A stretch of 64,000 bases of DNA from JAUSIF01 sp040901465 (GTDB lineage: Bacteria; Pseudomonadota; Alphaproteobacteria; Rhizobiales; Xanthobacteraceae), in the NCBI GenBank assembly GCA_040901465.1, contig JBBDYN010000048.1:16527-80526 (forward strand). Direction: 5' to 3'. Position 1 is the first letter of the stretch; each line of letters begins with the position of its first letter. Shown here piece after piece: positions 40,052 through 49,035 of this stretch. A program made the position numbers and the translations under genes. The notes beneath the pieces were generated by a model that saw nothing but the letters and a program-made list of their open reading frames with translations, was not told the origin of the DNA and ran no database searches.

Positions 40052-41221
40052 ATGACCGCCTGCATCGTGGGTGTCGCGCATACCCCCTTTGGCAAGCTCG
40101 ACACGGAAAGCGTCGAGAGCCTGATCGTCCGGGTCGTCCGCGACGCGCTCGCCGATGCCGGGATCGCCGCCGCGGACATCGATGAGATTGTGCTGGGCCA
40201 CTTCAACGGCGGGTTCAGCGCGCAGGATTTCACCGCCGCACTCGTGCTGCAGGCGGACCCCGCGTTCCGCTTCAAGCCCGCGACGCGCGTCGAGAACGCC
40301 TGCGCCACCGGTTCGGCGGCGGTTCACCAAGGATTGAAGTCGATCGCCGCGCGCAACGCGCGCGTCGTGCTCGTCGTTGGCGTCGAGCAGATGACGAAGA
40401 CGCCGGGACCCGAAGTTGGCGGCATTCTCCTGAAGGCCGCGTATCTCCCCGAGGAGGCCGGCACGCCCGCGGGCTTCGCCGGCATTTTCGGGAAGATCGC
40501 CGACCTGTATTTCCAGCGCTACGGCGACCAGTCCGACGCGCTCGCGAAGATCGCAGCCAAGAACCACAAGAACGGCGTTGCCAATCCCTATGCGCAGATC
40601 CGCAAGGATCTGGGTTACGAGTTTTGCCGCACCGAGGGCGAGAAGAATCCGCGCGTCGCGGGGCCGCTCAAGCGCACCGACTGCTCCCTCGTTTCCGACG
40701 GCGCCGCCGCCATCGTACTTGCCGACGTGCCGACGGCACTAAAGCTCGGCAAGCCGGTCGTGGCGTTCCGCGCCACCGCCCACGCGCAGGATTTCCTGCC
40801 GCTTTCCAAGCGCGACATTCTGCAGTTCGAGGGCTGCACCGAAGCTTGGCAGCGCGCGCTCGGCAATGCCGGAATCGAGATCGGCGACCTCTCTCTCGTG
40901 GAAACCCACGATTGCTTCACGATCGCCGAGCTGATCGAATACGAGGCCATGGGCCTTGCCAAGCCCGGCGAAGGCGCGCGCGTGATCGAGGAAGGCATTG
41001 TCGAGAAGACCGGCAAGCTTCCGGTCAATCCGTCCGGCGGGCTCAAGTCGAAGGGTCATCCGATCGGCGCAACCGGAGTATCCATGCACGCGCTGACCAC
41101 GCTGCAATTGCGCGGCGATGCCGGCGGCATGCAGGTGAAGGACGCGCGCCTCGGCGGCATCTTCAACATGGGCGGCGCCGCGGTCGCGAACTACGTCTCG
41201 ATCTTGGAACGCCTGCGCTGA
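40052..41221 (+). CDS. Thiolase-family acetyl-CoA acyltransferase (SCP-x-like)
   Basis: 389 residues from the ATG at 40052 (MTACIVGVAHTPFGKL), placed 7 bases after a strong AAGGAG site. The nucleophilic Cys is in TRVENACATGSAAVHQGL (around residue 88), the second active site region is LVETHDCFTIAELIEYEAMG, and the C-terminal catalytic His lies in GGLKSKGHPIGATGVS. The HDCFTIAE version is typical of the SCP-x thiolase group rather than of PhaA. It probably cleaves or forms acyl-CoA beta-ketothioesters. Its stop abuts the stop of the convergent ndvA gene. The frame upstream of 40052 belongs to the intergenic region and the dac gene antisense. Confidence 0.92.
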   Translation: MTACIVGVAHTPFGKLDTESVESLIVRVVRDALADAGIAAADIDEIVLGHFNGGFSAQDFTAALVLQADPAFRFKPATRVENACATGSAAVHQGLKSIAARNARVVLVVGVEQMTKTPGPEVGGILLKAAYLPEEAGTPAGFAGIFGKIADLYFQRYGDQSDALAKIAAKNHKNGVANPYAQIRKDLGYEFCRTEGEKNPRVAGPLKRTDCSLVSDGAAAIVLADVPTALKLGKPVVAFRATAHAQDFLPLSKRDILQFEGCTEAWQRALGNAGIEIGDLSLVETHDCFTIAELIEYEAMGLAKPGEGARVIEEGIVEKTGKLPVNPSGGLKSKGHPIGATGVSMHALTTLQLRGDAGGMQVKDARLGGIFNMGGAAVANYVSILERLR

Positions 41222-42997
41222 TCACTCCGCCGCGGGCTTGCGCGCTTCCACGACCATGAACTGAGCCCGCGCAAGCTCCGCGAAACGCCCACCGAGCTTC
41301 ACCAATTCGTCGAACGTGCCGCGCTCGACGATCCGCCCGTCATGAAACACGAAAATGCGGTCGGCATTGCGCACGGTCGCGAGCCGGTGCGCGATCACGA
41401 ACGTTGTGCGCCCTTTCATCACCTCGTCGAGCGCCGCCTTGACCTTGGTCTCGGTGGTGGCGTCGAGCGCGCTCGTCGCCTCGTCGAGGATCAGAATCGG
41501 AGGATCCTTGAGCAGCGCACGCGCGATCGCAAGCCGCTGACGCTCTCCGCCCGAAAGCGAACGCCCGCGCTCCCCGACAGTCGCTTTCAACCCTTTCGCC
41601 GTGCGCTCGATGAACTCGCTCGCCTGCGCCCGTTGGATCGCTTGCACCATCTCATCGAGGGTCGCGTGCTGCTTGCCGGCGCGCAAATTCTCCTCGATCG
41701 AGCGGTTGAAGAGCAGCGCTTCTTGGAACACGACACCCACGTTGCGACGGAGCGATGCGAGCGTCACAACGCGAATGTCATGCCCATCGACGCGCACGAC
41801 GCCATTCTGCGGATCGAACGCGCGGTGGACGAGCGACAGCGCCGTCGATTTGCCGGCGCCGGTTTCGCCCACGATCGCGATGGTCTCGCCGGGCATGACC
41901 CGGAACGAAAGGTCGGCCACGGCCGCGCGCTTTCCGTCATAGGACAGCGACACATTCTCGAATTCGACCTCGCCGCGCGCGCGGCCGAGATCGATCGCGC
42001 CCGGCTTGTCGCGCACATCCGGCGCCGAATCGAGAACATCAAAAAACTCTGCAAGCCGCGGCGAGTCCAATACGAGCGTGTTCGCGAACGCGACCGCCTG
42101 TTCCAGCTTGCTTATGAACATGCTGGCGATGCTGACGAACATGACGATTTCACCGATCGTCGCGTGACCCTGAATGTGCAGCCACGTACCGACGATGAAG
42201 ATCGCGATGATCGTGATCGTGGTCGCGGACCGCGTCAGCACCGAAACGATCGCCCACCACGTCAGCACCGGTATCTGCGCCTTGATCACCCGGTTCGCCA
42301 CGTCCCGCAGCGTCGACACTTCCGCGTCGACGCGGGTGAAGCTCTGGATCAGCGCGATGTTCCCGAGTGCGTCCGATGCGCGCTCGGCGAGATCGGAGTG
42401 GAAGCGCTCGACGCCCCGTTGCAGCGATTCGGTCTGTCTCCACACGTAGGCGATCACGAGCGCAAACACGACGAGCAGCGCGACGAGCAGAAGGCCGAGC
42501 CGCCAATTCATGTACACGGCGATCGGCAACAGCACGACGAGCGAGACGAAAGCGGCGAAATGATCGCGGAAGAAGGAGAGCCAGAGCCCCCAGAGCGCGT
42601 CCGCGCCCTGCAGCATCACCTTCATCAGCCGGCCCGAATGGGTGCCGCCGTGATAGGCGAGCGGCAAGTGCAACACATGCTCGAAATAGCTGGTGATGAC
42701 CGCGAGTCGTCGCCGGTGTGCGAGGCGGTCCGCGTACAACGCGAGCGTCACACCGGACGCGATCGCAAACAGCCCGAAAGCGGCCCAAAGTCCTAGCAAC
42801 ACCAGGAGATCGCCCATTGCAGGCGCACGGTTCGCCGCTTGCGCGCTCACCAGCGCATCGACGATGCGGCCGAACAGCACGGGCTCCACGAACTGCGCCA
42901 CCGCGAGCGCGACATTGGCAAGGGCGAGGAATACGCCGAGCGGCGCCTCGGGGCCGAGCATCGCGAAAACGCGGGTGTAAAGACGAATGAAGTACAT
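41222..42997 (-). CDS. ndvA: Cyclic beta-1,2-glucan ABC exporter (NdvA/ChvA type)
   Basis: 591 residues, one membrane domain plus one ATPase domain, the NdvA length. The N-terminus MYFIRLYTRVFAMLGPEAPLG and the ABC membrane domain with six helices (about residues 20-310) are followed by Walker A in IVGETGAGKSTALSL, the signature LSGGERQRLAIARALL, and Walker B in PPILILDEATSALD. NdvA exports cyclic glucan from the cytoplasm to the periplasm and is characteristic of Hyphomicrobiales, where it aids osmotic adaptation and host interaction. The glucan synthase ndvB is not in the window. The gene is monocistronic; the specific substrate is inferred from family. Confidence 0.88.
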   Translation of the reverse strand: MYFIRLYTRVFAMLGPEAPLGVFLALANVALAVAQFVEPVLFGRIVDALVSAQAANRAPAMGDLLVLLGLWAAFGLFAIASGVTLALYADRLAHRRRLAVITSYFEHVLHLPLAYHGGTHSGRLMKVMLQGADALWGLWLSFFRDHFAAFVSLVVLLPIAVYMNWRLGLLLVALLVVFALVIAYVWRQTESLQRGVERFHSDLAERASDALGNIALIQSFTRVDAEVSTLRDVANRVIKAQIPVLTWWAIVSVLTRSATTITIIAIFIVGTWLHIQGHATIGEIVMFVSIASMFISKLEQAVAFANTLVLDSPRLAEFFDVLDSAPDVRDKPGAIDLGRARGEVEFENVSLSYDGKRAAVADLSFRVMPGETIAIVGETGAGKSTALSLVHRAFDPQNGVVRVDGHDIRVVTLASLRRNVGVVFQEALLFNRSIEENLRAGKQHATLDEMVQAIQRAQASEFIERTAKGLKATVGERGRSLSGGERQRLAIARALLKDPPILILDEATSALDATTETKVKAALDEVMKGRTTFVIAHRLATVRNADRIFVFHDGRIVERGTFDELVKLGGRFAELARAQFMVVEARKPAAE

Positions 42998-43081
42998 GGT
43001 TCGGGGCCGAGCCGGTTGCGGCGGCGCACTCTATCCGGAACAGAAGCGCGGGCAATCGTCGCGAAATTAACCCTGAGCCGC

Positions 43082-43852
43082 CTAGGCCTGGGCGAATCCC
43101 GACCGATGCGCCCAGCCGGTCATGCGGCGCTCCAGCACCGCCATCGCCCAGTACATGACGATGCCCTCGACCGCGAGCGCTACCAGCCCTGCGAAGATAA
43201 GCGGCACCAGGAATTGCGCCTGCGCTTGCAGCATCAGATTGCCGATGCCGTTATTGGAGGCGACGCTTTCGGAGACCACCGAGCCTACGAAGGCGAGGGT
43301 GATCGCTACCTTCAGCGAGCCGAAGAAATAGGGCATTGAACGCGGGATGCCGACCTTGCGCATGATGTCTAGCTTGGACGCGCCGAGCGCCTTCAGGACG
43401 TCCTCGAGCTCCGGCTCGATCGTGGCGAGCCCGGTCGCGACGTTCACGACGATCGGAAAGAACGAAATCAGGAACGCGGTCAGCATCGCCGGTATGAATC
43501 CGATGCCGAACCACAGCACCAGGATCGGCACCACCGCGACCTTCGGGATCGCATTGAAGCCGACCATCAGCGGATAGAGGCCGGCGTAGATCGTACGCGA
43601 CCATCCGATCAGCAACCCGAGCAGGAGCCCGAAGCCGACCGCAAGCGCGAAACCCACCATCGTGCTCCAGAGCGTGATCAGCGAGTTCCGGTAGATCGCG
43701 GGCCAGTAGTCATAGATCGCGCGCGCCACCGCCGTCGGCGGCGGCAGGAAAAATTCCGGAATCCGGAATAGATAAACCGACGCTTCCCAGAACACGAGCA
43801 GCGCGAGCGTGTAGAGCCATGGCGCGAGCCGGATCGCGAGCGTCTGGTTCAT
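43082..43852 (-). CDS. ABC transporter permease (SsuC/TauC/NMT1-type importer)
   Basis: 256 residues with about six transmembrane helices and the binding-protein-dependent permease loop with EDVLKALGASKLDIMRKVGIPRSMPYFFGSLKVAITLAF, whose Glu-Ala-x3-Gly motif contacts the ATPase. Its stop lies 84 bases after the start of ndvA upstream. The ATG at 43852 overlaps the stop of the ATPase gene (ATGA), and both belong to a three-gene importer: substrate-binding protein, ATPase, permease. The family transports sulfonates, nitrate, pyrimidine precursors or aromatic compounds; the substrate is not evident. Confidence 0.92.
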   Translation of the reverse strand: MNQTLAIRLAPWLYTLALLVFWEASVYLFRIPEFFLPPPTAVARAIYDYWPAIYRNSLITLWSTMVGFALAVGFGLLLGLLIGWSRTIYAGLYPLMVGFNAIPKVAVVPILVLWFGIGFIPAMLTAFLISFFPIVVNVATGLATIEPELEDVLKALGASKLDIMRKVGIPRSMPYFFGSLKVAITLAFVGSVVSESVASNNGIGNLMLQAQAQFLVPLIFAGLVALAVEGIVMYWAMAVLERRMTGWAHRSGFAQA

Positions 43853-44640
43853 TGCCGCGCCCGCACGATGTGCTCGCGCAGATCATGCACGATGTTCTGA
43901 AAATCGGGCGTGAACGTTACTTCGAGATCGCGCGGACGCTTGATTTCCACTTTGCGCTCGACCACCACCCGCCCCGGCCGCGCCGACATGACGAAGATGC
44001 GGTCGGCGAGAAACACGGCCTCGCGCAGATCGTGCGTGACCAGCACCACTGTGATCTTGCTCGCCGCGTGCAAGTCGCGGATGACGCCCCACAATTCCTC
44101 GCGCGTGAACGCATCGAGCGCAGCGAACGGCTCGTCGAGCATGAGCAACTGCGGCTCATGGATCAGCGCCCGGCACAGCGAAGCGCGCATCTGCATACCG
44201 CCAGAGAGTTCCCAGGGAAATTTGCCGCCCTGCCCGCCAAGGCCGACCGATGCGAGCAGCTTCTCCGCCCGCTCGACGTATTCGGCCTTGCGCCGGCGGA
44301 TCTGGCGGCGATGCGGTTCGACGATCTCGAGCGGCAGGAGCAGGTTTTCGAGCGTGGTGCGCCAGGGCAGAAGCGTCGGCGCCTGGAACGCCATGCCGGC
44401 GATCTTGACCGGCCGGCTCACCCGTTCGCCTGCGACGATCACCGTTCCCTTGAATGGAAACTGCAGCCCGGTCGCGAGCTTCATCAAGGTGGACTTGCCG
44501 CACCCCGAAGGGCCGACGACCGCGGCGAACTCGCCGCGATCGACGGATATCGTCAGACCTTCGACGGCGAGCGTTCCGCCCGCTCCGCCGTAGACATGGC
44601 TGACCGCATCCAGCGAGACGAAAGCGGACACGGCAGCCAA
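43849..44640 (-). CDS. ABC transporter ATP-binding protein (SsuB/TauB-like)
   Basis: 263 residues with Walker A FAAVVGPSGCGKSTLMKL, a Q-loop region near MAFQAPTLLPWRTTLENLLLP, the signature ELSGGMQMRASLCRALI, Walker B PQLLMLDEPFAALD and the switch His in TVVLVTHDLREAVFLADR. The sequence matches the NitT/TauT ATPase group. It is coupled by an ATGA overlap to the permease gene and lies 21 bases after the substrate-binding protein gene, so all three are one operon. Confidence 0.93.
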   Translation of the reverse strand: MAAVSAFVSLDAVSHVYGGAGGTLAVEGLTISVDRGEFAAVVGPSGCGKSTLMKLATGLQFPFKGTVIVAGERVSRPVKIAGMAFQAPTLLPWRTTLENLLLPLEIVEPHRRQIRRRKAEYVERAEKLLASVGLGGQGGKFPWELSGGMQMRASLCRALIHEPQLLMLDEPFAALDAFTREELWGVIRDLHAASKITVVLVTHDLREAVFLADRIFVMSARPGRVVVERKVEIKRPRDLEVTFTPDFQNIVHDLREHIVRARQ

Positions 44641-44661
44641 CTCCCCGCGCCGCTGCGCGGC

Positions 44662-45681
44662 TCAGTTGATCTTGCGCTCGCCGGCGGCCGGCAGGAACGA
44701 TGCGTCGAAAATGTCCGCGCCCTTCGGCTTGGCCTTGAAGTTGAACGTAAGCGCGATCTGGTCGATCGAGGCGTCAAGCCTCCCGGGGTCGACCGCGCCG
44801 AAGCCGTTCTTTTTCACTTCATCGGTGATGATGTTGTCCTTGATCGCCATGTTGAGGCGTTCGAGTTCGACATCCTTCTTGGCGACGTCGTTGCGCTTGA
44901 TCACGGAGTCGACGGAAGTCGCCGGGTTCTTCACCGTCTCATGCATGCCCTTGTTGAAGGCGCGCAGGAACGCCTTGACCACTTCCGGCTTCTCGGCGGC
45001 GAACTTCGGATTCACGATGATCGCGTTGCCGTAGAGATTGACGCCGTAGTCGGCCATGAGCAGCACGGTGATGTCGTCGGCGGCGACACCGCGGTCCTTC
45101 AGGTTGATGTAGGACGAAAACGAGAAGCCGGTGATGGCGTCGACCTGGCCCGCGGCGAGCATGGGCTCGCGCACCGGGAAGCCCACGTTTTCGATCGTGA
45201 CCTTCGCCGCGTCGATGTTGTTCGCCTTCACGAAAATCGGCCACTGCGCATAAGCGCCATCCGGCGCGGGCGCGCCGAGCTTCTTCCCTTCCAGGTCCTT
45301 CGGCTTGACGACGCCGCGGCTCTTCCTGCCGACGATCGAGAACGGGGGCTTGTTGTAGACCATGTAGATGGCCTTGATCGGCACGTTCGGATTGGCGTCG
45401 CGGAATTTGATCAGCGAATTGATGTCGCCGAAGCCGATGTCGTAGGTGCCCGAGGCGATGCGATTTAGCGGCTCGAGCGAGCCGCCCGCCGTGTCGATCG
45501 TGACGTCGAGACCCTCGGCTTTGAAGAAGCCCTTGTCGATCGCGACCGTGAACGGCGCGGCCGGTCCTTCGAATTTCCAATCCAGCGTGAACTTCACCGC
45601 CTGCTGCGCGCTGACGGACGTCGCAGCGAGCGCCACGGCCAAGCCGGCAACCGCGCCGGCGAGATACTTCGAACTAGTCAT
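44662..45681 (-). CDS. ABC transporter substrate-binding protein (NMT1/THI5-like)
   Basis: 339 residues. The N-terminal signal peptide ends in SVSAQQ. The mature part has the NMT1 fold: VKFTLDWKFEGPAAPFTVAIDKGFFKAEGLDVTIDTAGGS, then GDINSLIKFRDANPNVPIKAIYMVYNKPPFSIVG and KPKDLEGKKLGAPAPDGAYAQW. Such proteins bind planar small molecules or sulfonates; homologues are linked to nitrate/taurine, thiamine-precursor or aromatic-acid import. It is the first gene of the importer operon and is divergent from hisE across a 249-base gap. No pathway gene lies nearby to suggest the substrate. Confidence 0.91.
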   Translation of the reverse strand: MTSSKYLAGAVAGLAVALAATSVSAQQAVKFTLDWKFEGPAAPFTVAIDKGFFKAEGLDVTIDTAGGSLEPLNRIASGTYDIGFGDINSLIKFRDANPNVPIKAIYMVYNKPPFSIVGRKSRGVVKPKDLEGKKLGAPAPDGAYAQWPIFVKANNIDAAKVTIENVGFPVREPMLAAGQVDAITGFSFSSYINLKDRGVAADDITVLLMADYGVNLYGNAIIVNPKFAAEKPEVVKAFLRAFNKGMHETVKNPATSVDSVIKRNDVAKKDVELERLNMAIKDNIITDEVKKNGFGAVDPGRLDASIDQIALTFNFKAKPKGADIFDASFLPAAGERKIN

Positions 45682-45930
45682 AACCGGTCTCCCTGATCCT
45701 TCTCCCGGGGACGAACAGGTGCCCTGCCCCGCAAAATCTGATTGTGGTTAGCAAAGACCATGCCGCGATTGAGGGCAAGCGGATAGGCGTCAATCGCCGG
45801 GATTTGCTTAGCCCGTGGGCACTATCGCTCTTTCGGTGACCGCCGCGTGGCCGCGAGCCGGCGCGGACGCGGTCGATTAGCGAATTTGCAGGGGATTCGC
45901 AGTTAGCGTCCCCCGGGATATGTTGCAGCC

Positions 45931-46314
45931 ATGAGTGATTCGATCCGCCGACTCTATGACGCCGTGCGCGCCGCCCGCGGCGAGGACCCCGGCGGTTCGC
46001 GTACCGCACGTCTATTGCAGGCGGGACCGCGCAAGATTGCGAAAAAGGTCGCCGAGGAGGCCGCCGAGGTCGCGCTCGATTCCGCCGCAGGGAATCGAGA
46101 AGGCGTCATTCGCGAGAGCGCAGACCTGCTCTATCATCTTGTCGTGCTTTGGTTCGAGGCAGGCGTCCAGCCCAAGGAAATCTGGGCCGAGATGGACCGC
46201 CGAGAGAAGATGTACGGCATCGCCGAAAAGATTTCGAAGGCGTCGCTGCTCGACGCAAAGCAGAGTGCGCAGCCGGTTTCTCTCGACCGCGCCCGCCGGC
46301 GCCGCGCCCGCTGA
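45931..46314 (+). CDS. hisE: Phosphoribosyl-ATP diphosphatase (second-type HisE)
   Basis: 127 residues, of which the first 90 are the HisE/MazG-like domain: IRRLYDAVRAARGEDPGGSRTARLLQAGPRKIAKKVAEEAAEVALDSA, then ADLLYHLVVLWFEAGVQPKEIWAEMDRREKMYGIAEKI. The metal-binding EExxE pattern and the ADLxYH motif are intact. HisE hydrolyses phosphoribosyl-ATP in histidine synthesis. It is alone, not in a his operon; Bradyrhizobium-like genomes have two hisE copies, one of which stands alone, so this is probably that second copy. The C-terminus is extended and basic. The his-like genes 11 kb downstream belong to the glycan cluster, not to this pathway. Confidence 0.88.
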   Translation: MSDSIRRLYDAVRAARGEDPGGSRTARLLQAGPRKIAKKVAEEAAEVALDSAAGNREGVIRESADLLYHLVVLWFEAGVQPKEIWAEMDRREKMYGIAEKISKASLLDAKQSAQPVSLDRARRRRAR

Positions 46315-46377
46315 CCGGACGGCCTGCGCCGCCCCTGCCGCTGCGCCAGTTGCGCAAACTTGCTAGAACCGCTGGCA

Positions 46378-47019
46378 ATGATGCACCAACCCAAGTTCTT
46401 GCGCCTTGCGGGGCAGGCACCGCTGGTCACGGGCAGTTGGAAGCTCGTCTTTCAGCATCCTCACGACGAAGGCCTTCTTGTGAAAGTCGTGAATCGGGAG
46501 GGGAACGTCTCCCGATCGAGGAAGACGTGGTACAAGGCGAGGCCGAGAGAAGGAAATCTTCTTCCTTTCAGTCGCGAACTCCTCGAGTTCGTCGTGGCCG
46601 AGGCCAATTCGAACGGCCGACCTTCTCCGATACCCAGGATAGTGGGTCTGGTCGAAACTGACCTCGGTCTCGGATTGGTCGTCGAAAAAATTCGCGGCCG
46701 AACGGGCGAGCTGGCGACGACTCTTGTAGACAGATTGCCGCAGACTGGCTTAACGCTGAAAATCGAACAAATGCTGGCCGCGCTGATCGCCGACATCAAC
46801 CAGCGCCGGATCGTGCTGACGGAATTTAGGCCCCGAAACATCGTTATTGTTGACGCCGGCAAGAAGCAAAGCCGGCTTATGCTGGTGGATGGGTTCGGCG
46901 ACAGCTCCCTGATAGGACTCCATTCGCTCAGTAAGTTCGCAAATACCCGGCGAAACCTGCGGAAATACCGGAAAACACTTCGCCGACTCCGACTAAAGAA
47001 TGCCGAGTCAATCGATTGA
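46378..47019 (+). CDS. YrbL-like protein (PhoP-regulated protein family)
   Basis: 213 residues from ATG 46378 (MMHQPKFLRLAGQAPLVTGSWKLVF). It matches the YrbL family, a group with a distant protein-kinase-like fold: HPHDEGLLVKVVNREGNVSRSRKTWY at the N-terminus, then PRIVGLVETDLGLGLVVEKIRGRTGELATTL and DINQRRIVLTEFRPRNIVIVDAGKK with a catalytic-loop-like HRD replacement (TEFRPRN). The gene is visibly more AT-rich than its neighbours. YrbL homologues often lie near lipopolysaccharide or capsule genes; here it lies about 1.5 kb before the glycan island. The function is not known. An upstream in-frame start at 46360 is possible. Confidence 0.75.
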   Translation: MMHQPKFLRLAGQAPLVTGSWKLVFQHPHDEGLLVKVVNREGNVSRSRKTWYKARPREGNLLPFSRELLEFVVAEANSNGRPSPIPRIVGLVETDLGLGLVVEKIRGRTGELATTLVDRLPQTGLTLKIEQMLAALIADINQRRIVLTEFRPRNIVIVDAGKKQSRLMLVDGFGDSSLIGLHSLSKFANTRRNLRKYRKTLRRLRLKNAESID

Positions 47020-47079
47020 AATCAAATGTTCCTGCCGCCTGTCTTTGACTCGCCGCGGACCCCTCGTTAAAGAACCGCG

Positions 47080-47661
47080 ATGTTGCGCCGCCTCTATCAC
47101 TGGGTGCTGGCGCTCTCGGAAAAACCCTCCGCGCCCTGGGCGATGGCCGGTGTATCGTTCACCGAGAGCTCCTTCTTCCCGATTCCGCCCGACGTCATGC
47201 TGGTGCCGATGTGCATGGCGCGGCCCGACCGCGCCTTTCGTTATGCTGGCATCTGCACGGTTGCGTCGGTGCTCGGCGGGCTTCTCGGCTACGCCATTGG
47301 CTATTTGCTCTACGACACGATTGGCCAGTTCCTGATCAAGCTCTATGGCTACCGGGAACAAGCCGCCGAATTTCGCGCCTCCTACGCCGAGTGGGGCCAC
47401 TGGATCATCCTGATCAAAGGCGTGACTCCGATCCCCTATAAGATAGTGACCATCACATCGGGATTCGCCGCCTATAGTTTATTTTGGTTTACAGTGCTTT
47501 CCATCATCACCCGCGGCGCGCGCTATTTCGCAATCGCAACGCTCCTCTATTTCTGGGGCGAGGCCGCGCGCGAGTTCATCGAGAAGCGGCTCGAGCTCGT
47601 CGCGCTTGTGTCGTTTGTCGCGCTGGTCGGGGGGTTTGTAGTGGTGACGTATCTGTTGTGA
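47080..47661 (+). CDS. YqaA/DedA-type VTT-domain membrane protein
   Basis: 193 residues with four or five transmembrane segments. The SNARE-associated/VTT domain is seen at FTESSFFPIPPDVMLVPMCMARPDRAFRYAGICTVASVLGGLLGYAIGYLLYDTIG followed by YREQAAEFRASYAEWGHWIILIKGVTPIPYKIVTITSGFAAY. The F(T/P)P-x-PPDV and the Gly-x-Arg/Lys-Pro-like loops are characteristic of the YqaA branch of the DedA superfamily, implicated in lipid carrier (undecaprenyl phosphate) recycling or membrane homeostasis. It lies immediately before the pse gene island, though a 299-base gap separates them. Confidence 0.9.
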   Translation: MLRRLYHWVLALSEKPSAPWAMAGVSFTESSFFPIPPDVMLVPMCMARPDRAFRYAGICTVASVLGGLLGYAIGYLLYDTIGQFLIKLYGYREQAAEFRASYAEWGHWIILIKGVTPIPYKIVTITSGFAAYSLFWFTVLSIITRGARYFAIATLLYFWGEAAREFIEKRLELVALVSFVALVGGFVVVTYLL

Positions 47662-47960
47662 CCGATGCAAGGTCGAAGCGACGCAAATCGGGCGCCCCAA
47701 CGGCCGGAAGAAAGATCCGCGCAAGACAGGTCCGTCACGCACCGCCATGTAGTTTCGTGAGATCGCACCGGTGCGGAGCCCCGGCAAAAAATGGCGCAAT
47801 CGTCGATGACCACCGTCGCGTCACTCGGCGACCGCTCTTTGCCGTTACGGGCTGACCGAAAAGGCTTGGTCCTTTCGCGGTTTACTGCTCGCCAAGGGTG
47901 TGGTTCCTGTTAATCTCGTATCCTCCGCCTCCCGTCCCACCGTGCAAGTCCTGGAAAAGG
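47662..47960. other. 299-bp gap upstream of the pse gene cluster
   Basis: No coding region is supported. The region must contain the start of the pseB transcript. I could not identify a convincing sigma-70 pair; the pseB ATG at 47961 is preceded directly by AAAAGG, which is too close for a normal ribosome-binding site, so the true start could be a few codons away. Confidence 0.45.
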
Positions 47961-49007
47961 ATGCCGATAGTCAACCTCCGTAGGTTTGATCACCCGCTAC
48001 CGGACCTTGCCGGCGCGTCGGTGCTCGTGACCGGCGGCACCGGCTCGTTCGGGCGCGCGTTCGTGAGCCGATTGCTTTCGGGCAAGTCTCCGCGACGGCT
48101 GATCGTATTCTCGCGCGACGAGCAGAAGCAGGAGGCGATGGCGCGCGAACTCGAGCGGGCGCATCCGAAGCTGGTCAACCGGATGCGCTTCTTCATCGGC
48201 GACGTGCGCGATGCGGCGCGTCTGGAAATGGCAATGCGCGACGTGGACTACGTGGTGCATGCCGCCGCGCTGAAGATCGTGCCGCTCGCGGAGTACAATC
48301 CCTTTGAATGCGTACTGACGAATATCCACGGGGCGGAGAACGTCGTGACGGCGGCGCTCAGGACCTCGGTCAAGAAAGTGGTTGCCCTGTCAACCGACAA
48401 GGCGGCGAGTCCGATCAATCTCTATGGCGCGACGAAACTCGCGTCCGACAAGATCATGGTGGCGGCCAACAATCTGTCCGGCAAGACCGGCGCGCGTTTC
48501 GCCGTCGTGCGCTACGGCAACGTGATCGGTTCGCGCGGTTCCGTGGTGCCGTTTTTCCAGGAACTCGTGAGCCGCGGCGCGAAGGCGATTCCGATCACGG
48601 ATCCGCGCATGACGCGATTCTGGATCACGCTCGAGCAAGGCGTCGCGTTCGTGCTCTCCTCGCTGGCGCTCATGAACGGCGGCGAAATTTTCGTTCCGAA
48701 AATCCCATCGATGCGGATCGTCGATCTCGCGCGCGCGGTCGCCCCCAGCCTGCCGCACGAGATCGTCGGCGTGCGGGCCGGGGAAAAGGTGCACGAGGTC
48801 ATGATCACCGAGGACGATGCGCGGATGACGGTGCAGCTCGACGACCGCTACGTCATCTGCCCGCCGAGACCCGGCTGGAAACGCGACCACCTCGATGCGC
48901 TGGGCGCGAAGCCGGTCGCGGAGGGGTTCCGCTATTCGTCCGATCTCAATGCGGAGTGGCTCGACGGCAACACGCTCAATGGGCTGATCGAGCGTAAGGC
49001 CGCCTGA
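47961..49007 (+). CDS. pseB: UDP-N-acetylglucosamine 4,6-dehydratase (inverting), PseB
   Basis: 348 residues from ATG 47961. PseB is the first enzyme of CMP-pseudaminic acid synthesis, making the UDP-4-keto-6-deoxy-L-AltNAc-type sugar in the cytoplasm. The SDR Rossmann motif is VLVTGGTGSFGRAFVSRLL, followed by the RLIVFSRDEQKQEAM motif of the FlaA1/PseB group, HAAALKIVPLAEYNPFECVLTN, and the catalytic region ALSTDKAASPINLYGATKLASDK with Asp-Lys and Tyr residues (no TxxxYxxxK Ser). The C-terminus is extended relative to Campylobacter PseB. It starts the pseB-pseC-pseG/H-pseI run; pseC follows after 28 bases. Confidence 0.93.
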   Translation: MPIVNLRRFDHPLPDLAGASVLVTGGTGSFGRAFVSRLLSGKSPRRLIVFSRDEQKQEAMARELERAHPKLVNRMRFFIGDVRDAARLEMAMRDVDYVVHAAALKIVPLAEYNPFECVLTNIHGAENVVTAALRTSVKKVVALSTDKAASPINLYGATKLASDKIMVAANNLSGKTGARFAVVRYGNVIGSRGSVVPFFQELVSRGAKAIPITDPRMTRFWITLEQGVAFVLSSLALMNGGEIFVPKIPSMRIVDLARAVAPSLPHEIVGVRAGEKVHEVMITEDDARMTVQLDDRYVICPPRPGWKRDHLDALGAKPVAEGFRYSSDLNAEWLDGNTLNGLIERKAA

Positions 49008-49035
49008 GCGGCGATCGAAGCGCCGGGCAGTGTAC

